Shown here: positions 29,554-37,751 of the stretch, one piece after another
How positions within the stretch are numbered: the stretch's first letter is position 1
Layout: every line of letters starts with the position of its first letter
Origin: Leptospira yanagawae serovar Saopaulo str. Sao Paulo = ATCC 700523
GTDB lineage: Bacteria; Spirochaetota; Leptospiria; Leptospirales; Leptospiraceae
Length of the DNA stretch: 64,000 bases
Assembly: GCF_000332475.2 (NCBI RefSeq)
Contig: NZ_AOGX02000022.1
Span: forward strand, 76,001-140,000
Reading direction: 5' to 3'
Translations under genes and position numbers: made by a program
The notes under the pieces: generated by a model
Seen by the model: the letters and a program-made list of their open reading frames with translations, nothing else
What the model was told of the DNA's origin: nothing
Databases searched by the model: none

Positions 29554-30406
29554 TGATAATATGCAACTGTTCTTCCTCCCTTTCCCTTGTGAGTTCCGTA
29601 AGAAAGTATTGTAAGTCCATTTTTACTGACTGGATTTGTTCATCTGTTTCTTGAAGATCGTTTAAGATTTGGGACAGTGGAACGTAATGACTGTATCCAT
29701 TATTTGTTCCCGAGTTTTCTCTAAAGTCGAGTATGATGGATGCTGATCGGATCATCTCATCCCAGTTAAAAGGTAAAAAGCTAGAGGCAATGACAATCGC
29801 TTCGTTTTTAGGTTGGTAATCTTCCCAATGGTAGGTAGTAATGTTTGGATAGAGTTGGTTAAGTTCCAATAACCGGTTTTGATTTCTACCAATGAGCTTA
29901 ACTTGTTTTTGTTTGGAAACAAGGTATGGCAAAATGGAATCCACAAGTTTTCCAGTTCCGAGGAGCGTGACTTCTTTGTGATTTTGTAAATAGGACTCGG
30001 TGACACTGCCATAAGTTTGCCTTCCAATTCCTGTGAGGTATTTGGAGCGAATTTGTTTGGTCTGCTCTAAGATTTGGTCGCGAAGGCGGAGGAGGGAAAG
30101 TGCAAAGTTGGAACCATTTGTATTTTCTTCGCGAAAACGATCCCGAAATTGTGCTTGGATTTCAGATTCCCCAAAAAGTTTCGAACGTAAACCAGATACC
30201 ACTTCCAACAAAAAGCGGTATGCATCATACCCTTGGTGTACTTCCCAACCATCAAAAAACCGTTCGTTTCCCTCTTCCATGGGAAAGATCCTCTTGTCCG
30301 TGAAGACAAGTGTTCTCTGGCATGTTTGCCAAACCTCAACGCGAGAATCGTCTAAGATTTGCGTTTTGGGATCAGTTGCATGGAGTAGAATCAGGTTTGA
30401 CCACAT
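29528..30406 (-). CDS. hemA: Glutamyl-tRNA reductase, short form
   Basis: First committed step of the C5 haem pathway: Glu-tRNA to glutamate-1-semialdehyde, with NADPH. Signatures are the nucleophile Cys29 in VWQTCQRT, SGLRSKLFGESEIQAQFRD, and the Rossmann stretch VTLLGTGKLVDS followed by IGRNQNR. At 292 aa it is about 120 residues shorter than typical GluTR: the long spinal helix and C-terminal dimerisation domain are largely absent. It heads the minus-strand haem operon, so its level may set pathway flux. Confidence 0.93.
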   Translation of the reverse strand: MWSNLILLHATDPKTQILDDSRVEVWQTCQRTLVFTDKRIFPMEEGNERFFDGWEVHQGYDAYRFLLEVVSGLRSKLFGESEIQAQFRDRFREENTNGSNFALSLLRLRDQILEQTKQIRSKYLTGIGRQTYGSVTESYLQNHKEVTLLGTGKLVDSILPYLVSKQKQVKLIGRNQNRLLELNQLYPNITTYHWEDYQPKNEAIVIASSFLPFNWDEMIRSASIILDFRENSGTNNGYSHYVPLSQILNDLQETDEQIQSVKMDLQYFLTELTREREEEQLHIINGWEDLLV

Positions 30407-30424
30407 AATTTTATTCTATCAAAT

Positions 30425-30451
30425 ACAATCTCGTAACTGTCACAAGATTGT
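30425..30451. promoter_or_regulatory. Candidate operator between hemA and msrB
   Basis: Perfect 7-nt inverted arms ACAATCT (30425-30431) and AGATTGT (30445-30451) with a 13-nt spacer, 19 nt upstream of the hemA ATG in the divergent hemA-msrB gap. A second weak symmetry, ATTGA...TCAAT, lies near 30479-30497, closer to msrB. A redox- or iron-responsive regulator would make sense for these two genes, but neither site matches a box I can name. Confidence 0.3.
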
Positions 30452-30515
30452 CAGTTCCTAAAAAAATAAAATGCGATATTGATACTAAATCTCAATTACT
30501 TACAGGAGAATGAGG

Positions 30516-30896
30516 ATGGAAAAACAAAATTGGAAAGAAACTCTCACACCATTACAATACCAAGTGACAAGGGAAAAGGGCACCGAACGTCCGTTCACTG
30601 GCGAATACTATGCACACAAAGAAAAGGGAACTTATCTTTGTGTTTGTTGTGGTGAAGCATTGTTTTCTTCTGATTCCAAATATGATTCTGGAAGTGGTTG
30701 GCCAAGTTATTATGAGCCAGTGAGATCGGATGTGATTGCCACCGAAACAGACCAATCTCATGGGATGGTACGAACCGAAATCATGTGCCAAAATTGTGGG
30801 GCTCATTTAGGCCATGTTTTCCCTGATGGACCGAAACCTACAGGACTACGTTACTGTGTGAATTCTGCTTCCCTTAAATTTCAAAAATCAGAATGA
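30516..30896 (+). CDS. msrB: Peptide methionine-R-sulfoxide reductase
   Basis: Repairs the R-epimer of methionine sulfoxide in proteins. 126 aa. The catalytic Cys114 is in [10 protein letters not shown]; zinc ligands are CVCC (C42/C45) and CQNC (C91/C94). [11 protein letters not shown] and [10 protein letters not shown] are hallmark motifs. ATG 30516 has AGGAG 7 nt upstream; the ATG at 30510 is too close to it. It is divergent from hemA. Confidence 0.96.
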   Translation: MEKQNWKETLTPLQYQVTREKGTERPFTGEYYAHKEKGTYLCVCCGEALFSSDSKYDSGSGWPSYYEPVRSDVIATETDQSHGMVRTEIMCQNCGAHLGHVFPDGPKPTGLRYCVNSASLKFQKSE

Positions 30897-31338
30897 ACCA
30901 AATGGAAAGAACGTTTCGGATCAGGAAATTTGATTCAAAGTGTAAAATTACAGATCATAAACAATTGGATTTTCTGTTCCCAAACATCTGAGGCCAATTT
31001 ACAAATCATCCCCAAATCAGAATACCGAGGGTTCCATACTGATCCAAAAGAAAGGTCCACTCGGTTGTTCTTATCCACACACGGCAGAATGAAACCGGTT
31101 GTACTGGAATGCCACATTTTTGGATACCAAGTAGGATGTTCCCTACGATGAAAATTGACCCATGGTGTTTTTTTCCTGCAATGGAAATTTACATTGCGAT
31201 GTGATTTTCCTACGATGGAAATTGTCCCGAAGTGTTTTTTTTCCTGTAATGGAAATTTACATTGGGATGCATTTTTCATTCAATGGAAAATGACACTACA
31301 GGAAACGTTTTCGTTATCCTTTTTTACGGATCAATCTC
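30897..31338. other. 440-bp non-coding gap holding a tandem array
   Basis: Between msrB and the small secreted-protein gene. Short frames here (for example 31155-31424) have no ribosome site or recognisable product. The first 240 bases show nothing I can name. The second part is a 34-bp-period repeat array, described separately. No convincing terminator for msrB is seen. Confidence 0.6.
31139..31308. repeat. Tandem array, 34-bp period, five units
   Basis: Units begin at 31139, 31173, 31207, 31241 and 31275, exactly 34 bp apart. Each has a short palindrome of the form TTTCC-N6-GGAAA, best in TTTCCTGCAATGGAAA and TTTCCTGTAATGGAAA. Units 1 and 3 are alike (CTACGATG, GACCC or GTCCC, GTGTTTTTT) and units 2 and 4 are alike (TTTACATTG, GATG), so the higher-order period is 68 bp. 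Unit 5 is diverged. There are no unique spacers and no cas genes. It could bind a protein cooperatively or be decaying repeat DNA. Confidence 0.75.
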
Positions 31339-31791
31339 TCAATCTTGCAACCAAGAAACTTCTTCACAAGATTCCCATTTTCCAACACCAGCAGAACCTC
31401 CGCGGTTTTGAGAAATTTGTGTAAATTCTGAACGTAGGCTTACCTTTTTGACAATTTGTTTGGCTAAGGATGTGTAATGGAGGGCTTCACAACTATGGCC
31501 TAATTTTGTTTCCAGATTTGCCATTTGGAACAATAACTGGGCATTGCCTTCGGATTCTTTCATGCCAATGGATTGTTTGAGTAAAATTGCTTTTTTCAAA
31601 TCCTCTCTTGCGCCGAGGAAGTCTCCTGATTCCACTTTTTTGTGGGAACGTTCTTCTAATTGAGAAATGACCGTTGGGATCCGGGATAAGCGAGTTTGGT
31701 CAAGGATTTCTGCCACTGATTGGTCCAAACTTGGTTCTGCCCACAAACCACTGGAAATGATTAAAAATAATGCAAAATAGGTAGTCTTCAT
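31339..31791 (-). CDS. Small secreted TPR-like protein
   Basis: 150 aa from ATG 31791. Signal peptide MKTTYFALFLIISSGLWA with cleavage expected after LWA. The mature part is helical, with one TPR-like block (KVESGDFLGAREDLKKAILLKQS) and another around NLETKLGHSCEALHYTSLAKQ. The function is unknown. It is divergent from rnpB. Confidence 0.7.
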   Translation of the reverse strand: MKTTYFALFLIISSGLWAEPSLDQSVAEILDQTRLSRIPTVISQLEERSHKKVESGDFLGAREDLKKAILLKQSIGMKESEGNAQLLFQMANLETKLGHSCEALHYTSLAKQIVKKVSLRSEFTQISQNRGGSAGVGKWESCEEVSWLQD

Positions 31792-31894
31792 ACGTTGGAT
31801 CCTTGCGGTTTTCAATTCACAGATGAAGATGCATAAATTGTGCCAATCTTTCGAAATACTCCTCGACGTTTCGAGATTCTAAGATTCCATGAAA

Positions 31895-32243
31895 GAGACT
31901 CTGGCCGAGCGATCGCCTTTCTTGTTCCCACTGGAAGAAGAGGGGAGGAAAGTCCGGACACTAGGGGACAATCGGACCAAGTAATGCTTGGGCTTTTCCT
32001 TGTTAGCAATGGCAAGGAAGGGACGGAAAGTGCAACAGAAAGGATACCGCCTACTGTGTGGGTAAGGGTGAAATGGTGGGGTAAGAGCCCACCGCTTTGT
32101 TTGTAAAAACAATGGCCGGTAAACCCTCCGATGTGCAATCTCAAGTAAACAACCGTTATGAGCTTGTCCCGCCAGGTTGTGGGTAGAGAGCATTAGATAA
32201 ATGATCGCCTAAAACAGAATCCGGCTTACGGGCCAGAGTCACC
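31895..32243 (+). ncRNA. rnpB: RNase P RNA
   Basis: Catalytic RNA that matures tRNA 5' ends. Helix P1 is GACTCTGGCC (31897-31906) paired with GGCCAGAGTC (32231-32240). Conserved blocks are GAGGAAAGTCCGGACAC (31945-31961), AGATAAATGATCGCC (32195-32209) and ACAGAATCCGGCTTA (32214-32228). GGTAAGAGCCCACCG is near 32080. Length about 350 nt fits a bacterial A-type RNA. TTTTTTT follows P1 at 32244-32250, so P1 plus this tract may end transcription. The 5' end is estimated from P1. Confidence 0.95.
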
Positions 32244-33785
32244 TTTTTTTAAAATCCGTTGGATCACATCTTCTTCGTTGGGTGGGTAAAAAACACAGAC
32301 CAGGCTTCTAATCTTTAGAATGGTTTCAGCCAATATCGTTTTGGTTTCCGTTAAGTTCCAGTTTTCAAATCCTATCAAAATCCCACATGTTTCTTCCATT
32401 CCTGCAAAATTTTCACAAGAGTAATGGCGCATTTGATTTTCTTCTAAAAATTGTTTTAATCCATTTTTTTGAATCGTTTCATCAGATTTGTACAATACAA
32501 CAATTTCATCATTTTCGATCTCCAATACTTTTTTTGCATATCCATAACACCATCGAATTTGGTCTGTTAGGTCTTCATCAGATTTGATGAATTGGATGTC
32601 CGATAAATTGTTTTGCACAGATGATTCTGAAAAATCATTGAGTAAGGTATTTGCAAATGCAACAATCTCTGGAGAATTACGAATATTCCTTTTGATGTCC
32701 CAAATGTGGACAGGTAATGATTGTAAGTAGTTTAAAAATGGAGTGGGTGTATACTTCAACCTTCTCGAAACAAAAAGAATCCATTCTTTTCCCTCCCAAA
32801 ATAGGGGAGAGAGATACAACGTAATTTCCGAAAGAACTGCTTCACAAAGAATTTCTTCGATTCCGTCAGCAATTAAAATATCGATATGATTATGATTGAT
32901 TTCATTCAATTGGGAGATCAGTTGAATATTGTTTTTTTCAGGGATTTGAGAGAGTTCATCTTTCCAAATTTCATATAAGGCTTTCGCACCTTGCCATAAT
33001 AAAACTTTTTTCCCTTTCCTTGCATATTGTAAGGCAAGTTCTCCACATAAAATTGATTTTCCTGAACCTGGACTTCCGTAAATTAAATTATGTGAATATT
33101 TGGTAATGCCTTGTACGAGGGAAAATTGTTCTTTTGTAAAAAACAATAAATTCTCTTCTTCTTTTTCTTTGTGAGAACGAAAGGTTTGGAAAAAGTTTAG
33201 ATTTTTTTTGATGATTTCGTGTGCTTTGACAAGAACAGATTCTGGTAATGGTTCTCTTCCACTACGATAAAAGATAGATTCTAGAATATCGTTTAAACTT
33301 GTTTCATCTCCTACTTCTTTGCCGCCAAAAACATATAAGTTTTGGTCATTGGGTAGGTGGAATTCTTTTCGTTCATTTTTTAAAAAGAAAATTGCACTAT
33401 CGTAATATTCTTTTGGAAACAGATCCACTAATTGGTTGTGGTTCTTGAAAAATTCCCTTATGATTTGTCTTTGTGTGGTGACTTGTTCAATTGGATTTTT
33501 ATAAGACTTACCAGTAACAGGTTCCCAGTCTCTGGCCCGAACATTATAAAATTCCCATTCTCCTTTTTTTTGCCTCCACTTTCCATTTTTTAATTCAATG
33601 GTAATCACACCGTAAGGAGATACCACAAGGAAATCAATTTCTCGCATCGGTACATCGGGGGTGATGAGGGTGAGGGAGTAATAGATGTTACAGGGAAGTT
33701 GGATTTCTTTAGAAAAACGATGGTAATAATGGGATTCAAGGGAGATGTCTCTCGTTTTTCCGTGGAACTGTTTTGGATAAATCAT
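32226..33785 (-). CDS. NERD nuclease-like domain fused to a degenerate UvrD-like ATPase
   Basis: 519 aa. Residues about 10-130 form a NERD domain with an apparently intact PD-(D/E)xK-like core: D51 in REIDFLVV and E64-x-K66 in ITIELKNG. Walker A GSPGSGKS is at 237-244. The motif II position reads LIADG (306-308) instead of DE, and DIKRNIRNSPEIVAFAN (363-379) resembles UvrD motif IV, so the helicase core is recognisable but altered. It may be a DNA-repair or defence protein; the role is not known. ATG 33785 lacks a good ribosome site. The last codons and stop lie within the 3' end of rnpB on the other strand. Confidence 0.8.
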   Translation of the reverse strand: MIYPKQFHGKTRDISLESHYYHRFSKEIQLPCNIYYSLTLITPDVPMREIDFLVVSPYGVITIELKNGKWRQKKGEWEFYNVRARDWEPVTGKSYKNPIEQVTTQRQIIREFFKNHNQLVDLFPKEYYDSAIFFLKNERKEFHLPNDQNLYVFGGKEVGDETSLNDILESIFYRSGREPLPESVLVKAHEIIKKNLNFFQTFRSHKEKEEENLLFFTKEQFSLVQGITKYSHNLIYGSPGSGKSILCGELALQYARKGKKVLLWQGAKALYEIWKDELSQIPEKNNIQLISQLNEINHNHIDILIADGIEEILCEAVLSEITLYLSPLFWEGKEWILFVSRRLKYTPTPFLNYLQSLPVHIWDIKRNIRNSPEIVAFANTLLNDFSESSVQNNLSDIQFIKSDEDLTDQIRWCYGYAKKVLEIENDEIVVLYKSDETIQKNGLKQFLEENQMRHYSCENFAGMEETCGILIGFENWNLTETKTILAETILKIRSLVCVFYPPNEEDVIQRILKKGDSGP

Positions 33786-33828
33786 TTTTTTGTTCTGTAA
33801 ACTTCGCTTTGTATGATGTAATGGCGAT

Positions 33829-34428
33829 ATGAAACGGATACCACAAACCTTATTATTCTGCCTATTGTTTTGTGCCTGTGCAGGTGGGAATATCAAAATA
33901 AAGATCAAACCTGACCTATCAGGTGACTTGCTCATTTACCAAAAAACAATCACGAAGAAACCAAAAGGGAGTTTTTTGGGTTCAGGGATTAAGGATAAAG
34001 GTGAGGTTGTCATCACTTTAAAAGAAAGATCGTATCAATTTGGAAACTTTACCCAGATGTTGCCACCTGGATTTCGTTTCATTGAGTTCCGTGACGAAGA
34101 AAATAAAGAGATCCAACTTGCCATAGATACAAGTAAAAACTCTCCACTTTTAAAAGCCCTCGAAATCAACCCAGAAGAGATCAGTTCGATTTTGGCGGAA
34201 GCGAAATTACGCGATGACTTATTACGATTCAATACCCTCGTGGAATTCATTCAATTCGAAATCCAATTCCCTTATTCCATAAAAGAAGTAAAATTTTTTG
34301 AGCCAAGAACAGCGGGTGAGTGGACTGTGCGCCTTGATAGTAAGGACAAAATGGTTGTGAACATTCCTTTACATTCAATTTGGGCAGGTGAACATGCGTT
34401 AACGATTGTTCAAATTTATCCGGAATGA
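33829..34428 (+). CDS. Lipoprotein of unknown function
   Basis: 199 aa. The N-terminus MKRIPQTLLFCLLFCACAGG is a spirochaetal lipoprotein signal, with acylated Cys probably at position 17 (FCAC) or 15. The mature protein is beta-rich, with IKIKIKPDLSGDLLIYQKT at the start, a pattern common in Leptospira lipoproteins whose first strand carries D-x-S-G. The function is unknown. It is divergent from the NERD gene, 43 nt apart, and ends 3 nt before the precorrin-2 dehydrogenase gene on the other strand. Confidence 0.85.
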   Translation: MKRIPQTLLFCLLFCACAGGNIKIKIKPDLSGDLLIYQKTITKKPKGSFLGSGIKDKGEVVITLKERSYQFGNFTQMLPPGFRFIEFRDEENKEIQLAIDTSKNSPLLKALEINPEEISSILAEAKLRDDLLRFNTLVEFIQFEIQFPYSIKEVKFFEPRTAGEWTVRLDSKDKMVVNIPLHSIWAGEHALTIVQIYPE

Positions 34429-34431
34429 TGT

Positions 34432-35025
34432 TTAAGGTTTGTGGAAGTATTCAGAATTTAATTTTTGGATGATACCTTTTAAGACCTTTCGTCTTTCTTC
34501 TTGGTTTGGGAGTAATTCCTTTAATTTCCTTCTCATGATAAAAATGGTTTCCAAAAGTTCGTGGTCTTCTTCTGGTAACACTTCTTCAAATAGTTTTCGA
34601 AGTGTTGAGGAAACACCAGCAAACATTCCATCGGTGGAAATTGCAAATTGGATGGGACCAACTGTCACCGTGGAAGAAGAATAAAAATCACAATTTTTGG
34701 GATCATCTACAGAATTCACCCAAATCCCTTTGTTTTTAGCTAAAGTCCGAAACCTTTTATTGGTTTCTGTATCACTTGTTGCTAAAAAAATAATGTCTCT
34801 ATGATTTAAATCTTCCTCGATTACCGCGCGAGTTTCCCTTTTGATTTGTGGGTATCTTTCTAAAAATGAAATCACATCCTCACTATAGTCTAAAGAAATC
34901 AAATGGAGGTTCGCCCCTGTGTATTCCAATCCCATTAATTTTTCAAGGCATGCACTTCCCCCGCCCACGATTAGTATATTCCTTCCTTCTAAATTGAGAA
35001 AGATTGGGTATTTTTTGGGGTTCAT
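34432..35025 (-). CDS. Precorrin-2 dehydrogenase / sirohydrochlorin ferrochelatase
   Basis: Last two steps of sirohaem synthesis, equivalent to the N-terminal half of CysG (also Met8 or SirC). 197 aa. The N-terminal YPIFLNLEGRNILIVGGGSACLEK is the family NAD-binding pattern; VNSVDDPKNCDFY with the catalytic Asp and ISTDGMFAGVSSTLRK follow. It overlaps the SUMT gene by 4 nt. Its product is the cofactor of CysI, encoded nearby. Whether it has ferrochelatase activity in addition to dehydrogenase cannot be read from sequence. Confidence 0.92.
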   Translation of the reverse strand: MNPKKYPIFLNLEGRNILIVGGGSACLEKLMGLEYTGANLHLISLDYSEDVISFLERYPQIKRETRAVIEEDLNHRDIIFLATSDTETNKRFRTLAKNKGIWVNSVDDPKNCDFYSSSTVTVGPIQFAISTDGMFAGVSSTLRKLFEEVLPEEDHELLETIFIMRRKLKELLPNQEERRKVLKGIIQKLNSEYFHKP

Positions 35026-35816
35026 AAAGATTCCAAAATAGAGGATGGTGACATGACTTTGTTTTGGATAACCCTTTCCCTATGTAAAAGGGAACGAAAC
35101 ACCTCACCAACATATAAAATGCCAGGTCCTTTCGATTCTTTTTTTAAACCGTTTAACACTGTAATTGCGAGAGTGGAAACCGTATAGCTGGCATTGATGT
35201 TCCCAGCATTTTCTAAAAGAACAATAGGTGTGTTTTCCGAAACTCCTTTCTGGATGAGTCTTGCGGCAAGTTCTTTTGTTTTTTCGCTTCCCATAAGGAT
35301 AACGATTGTTCCGGGGAAATTTTCCATTCCCATCCAACTACGTTCATCTTCTAATATCGTATGGCCATCAAGGATGATGATTTGGCGAGCTAACCCTCGT
35401 ACGGTGAGTGAAATTTTTAGGTTTGCAGCTCCCGCTGTCACCGAACTCACACCAGGAACAACTTCATAGGATATGCCAAAGGATTCTAAACTTTGGATTT
35501 CTTCGGATAACCGACCAAAGATGGAAGCATCGCCTCCTTTCAGTCTCACAACCCGTTTTCCTTGGGTCGCAAATTCTACGAGGAGAGAATTGATTTCGGA
35601 CTGTGTCCGGTAGTGTTCTTTGGCACGTTTCCCCACATATAGGATTTGGGCAGACACAGGGAAGATGTCTAAAAAACTAGGATCCAAAAGGGCATCATAC
35701 AAAATGACTTCGGCGGATTCGATTCGAGATTTTCCGCGGAGTGTCAATAGGTCAACGGGTCCTGGCCCACCACTCACGAAACTCACGAAGCCCTGTTCTG
35801 TCTTATTGGAGGACAT
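35022..35816 (-). CDS. cobA: Uroporphyrinogen-III C-methyltransferase
   Basis: SUMT makes precorrin-2 from uroporphyrinogen III with two SAM. 264 aa. Motifs are SGGPGPVDLLTLRG, VRLKGGDASIFGR, VVPGVSSVTAGAA and a C-terminal YVGEV. ATG 35816 is preceded by CAAGG; an in-frame TTG at 35834 is an alternative. It draws uroporphyrinogen III away from the haem pathway encoded at 22-30 kb. With its downstream partner it makes sirohaem for the divergent cysJI operon. Confidence 0.93.
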   Translation of the reverse strand: MSSNKTEQGFVSFVSGGPGPVDLLTLRGKSRIESAEVILYDALLDPSFLDIFPVSAQILYVGKRAKEHYRTQSEINSLLVEFATQGKRVVRLKGGDASIFGRLSEEIQSLESFGISYEVVPGVSSVTAGAANLKISLTVRGLARQIIILDGHTILEDERSWMGMENFPGTIVILMGSEKTKELAARLIQKGVSENTPIVLLENAGNINASYTVSTLAITVLNGLKKESKGPGILYVGEVFRSLLHRERVIQNKVMSPSSILESL

Positions 35817-35980
35817 ATCTGCTATACCTTGCAATTCTGCTAGAAATAGTCAAGTGATTGGCTAATTATTTCTACAAAATCTCCAGTTTTTTAGTTTACT
35901 CGTCTCTAACCTTAGGAAAAGATTCAATTTATAAGACTTTTTGGATGTTTTACTGGAATCCAACACAAGCATAGGTTTTT

Positions 35981-37744
35981 ATGTTATCCGATGAGAAACG
36001 CAATCGATTTTTACAATTACTAAAAGAATCCACAAAAGACGAATGGGTATGGATGTCGGGATACCTTTCTGCCCTCACACAGGCTAGTATTGGCGGTAGT
36101 GTGGATGTCTCCTTAAGCCCACCTGTTAGCATCTCTTCCAATGATCCTTCCCATGGAAACCTAAAAGCCGCACCCATCCAATGCAGTGTGGTGTATGGTA
36201 CAGAAACGGGAAATTCTAAAAAACTAGGAACCGAACTGGTTAAAAAATTAAAAGAACTTGGTGTACAAGCCAAATTAAAAAGTACAGATACCTACAAAGC
36301 GAAAGATTTAAAAGAAGAAGAGTATTTATTTGTTGTTGTTTCCACTCATGGAGATGGAGAACCACCCCAAGCAGCAAAACCATTTATCCAAATTTTATCG
36401 GAATCTAAAGATTCATTATCAAAAGTAAAATTCGCCGTACTTGGATTAGGTGATACGAGTTACCCATTGTTTTGCCAAACTGGAATCGATGTGGACTCTA
36501 TGCTTGAAAAACTGGGCGCAGAACGAATCCATGAACTTGGAAAATGTGATGTGGATTTTGAAATTGTCTCTAAACCGTGGATGACAGAACTCATTTCCAA
36601 ATTAAACGCGATTTCAAAAACTGCTACCACACAAGTTTCTAAACAATCACAAACCACAACATCGAAACCGAGTTCTGGTGGAAAGGTTGTTTATGAAGGA
36701 ACCATTGTCACCAACCTTGTGTTAAATGACATTGGAGCAACTAAGTCAACGAGGCATATTGAAATCAAATCCCCCATTCCTGTCGATTATTTGCCTGGAG
36801 ATAGCGCTGGATTTCTCGCATACAACAGAGAAGATGAAGTAAATCGAATTTTAGGATTATTGGAAGCAGACCGAGAAACACGTGTTTCATACAAAGGGGA
36901 AACTTGGATGTTATATGATTTGCTCCAAAAAAAAGTTTCCATTCGGTTTTTACCAGATCGTGTGATCCAAAAGTATGTTGCACTCTCTAAAAAAGAAATT
37001 CCTTCAGGAAAATTGGATTTAGATGTGCTTTTAACGTTATACCCTGCGGATTCCAAATTAGAAGTACAATCCCTCATCGATATTTTAGAACCAATCGTTC
37101 CAAGGTATTATTCCATTGCTTCTAGTCCTTCGGCTCATGGGGAAGAGGAAGTCCACCTAACGGTAGCAGAGGTAGAAATTGAAACCTTTACAGGTTTAAA
37201 ATCAGGTTTTTGTTCAGGTTACCTTGCAACACTAAAAGAAGGGGATAAAGTTCCATTTTTCATCCAACGAAACAATTCGTTTCGATTGCCAAGTCCCGAT
37301 ACTGATATCATTATGATTGGTCCAGGAACGGGTATTGCTCCATTCCGAAGTTTTTTATTTGAAAGAGAACAGTCTGGTGGGAATGGAAAAAATTGGTTAT
37401 TCTTTGGGGAGCGAAACTTTGTTTCCGATTTCTATTACCAAACTGAGTTATTGGAACTCATGGATACTGGTGTATTACATAAATTGAATACAGCATTTTC
37501 TCGTGACACCAAACAGAAGGTATACGTCCAAGACCGTTTAGGTGAAAATGCTTTGGAACTTTTGAAATGGATTGAAAATGGTGCGGTCATTTACCTCTGT
37601 GGGTCAAAAGATCCAATGAGTAAGGACGTTGATCGCAAATTAATTGAAATTTTAGCGGAAAGAACTTTTGACACTGGAAAAGAGGCTTCTGAATATTTAA
37701 AAGAATTAGAAGAATCTGGCCGTTATATCAAGGACGTTTACTGA
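35981..37744 (+). CDS. cysJ: Sulfite reductase flavoprotein (alpha) subunit
   Basis: Passes electrons from NADPH through FAD and FMN to CysI. 587 aa. A flavodoxin domain comes first (VVYGTETGNSKKLGTELVKKL, about residues 70-90). The ferredoxin-reductase module has RYYSIASSPSAH (FAD), GFCSGYLA, the NADPH-binding MIGPGTGIAPFRSFLFER, and a C-terminal YLCGSKDPMSKDV. The end, RYIKDVY, is the typical CysJ/CPR terminus. AGG precedes the ATG by 8 nt. cysI follows 7 nt after the stop. Confidence 0.95.
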   Translation: MLSDEKRNRFLQLLKESTKDEWVWMSGYLSALTQASIGGSVDVSLSPPVSISSNDPSHGNLKAAPIQCSVVYGTETGNSKKLGTELVKKLKELGVQAKLKSTDTYKAKDLKEEEYLFVVVSTHGDGEPPQAAKPFIQILSESKDSLSKVKFAVLGLGDTSYPLFCQTGIDVDSMLEKLGAERIHELGKCDVDFEIVSKPWMTELISKLNAISKTATTQVSKQSQTTTSKPSSGGKVVYEGTIVTNLVLNDIGATKSTRHIEIKSPIPVDYLPGDSAGFLAYNREDEVNRILGLLEADRETRVSYKGETWMLYDLLQKKVSIRFLPDRVIQKYVALSKKEIPSGKLDLDVLLTLYPADSKLEVQSLIDILEPIVPRYYSIASSPSAHGEEEVHLTVAEVEIETFTGLKSGFCSGYLATLKEGDKVPFFIQRNNSFRLPSPDTDIIMIGPGTGIAPFRSFLFEREQSGGNGKNWLFFGERNFVSDFYYQTELLELMDTGVLHKLNTAFSRDTKQKVYVQDRLGENALELLKWIENGAVIYLCGSKDPMSKDVDRKLIEILAERTFDTGKEASEYLKELEESGRYIKDVY

Positions 37745-37751
37745 GGAAATC

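Noticed and set aside
30479..30497. Fur/PerR box before msrB
   Set aside because: Only ATTGA...TCAAT symmetry; the match to known boxes is too weak to call.
31139..31308. CRISPR-like array
   Set aside because: Repeats of 34 bp follow each other without unique spacers, units are diverged, and no cas genes are nearby.
31155..31424. Open frames through the 34-bp array
   Set aside because: No ribosome site, no family, and the 34-bp period breaks the codon frame from unit to unit.
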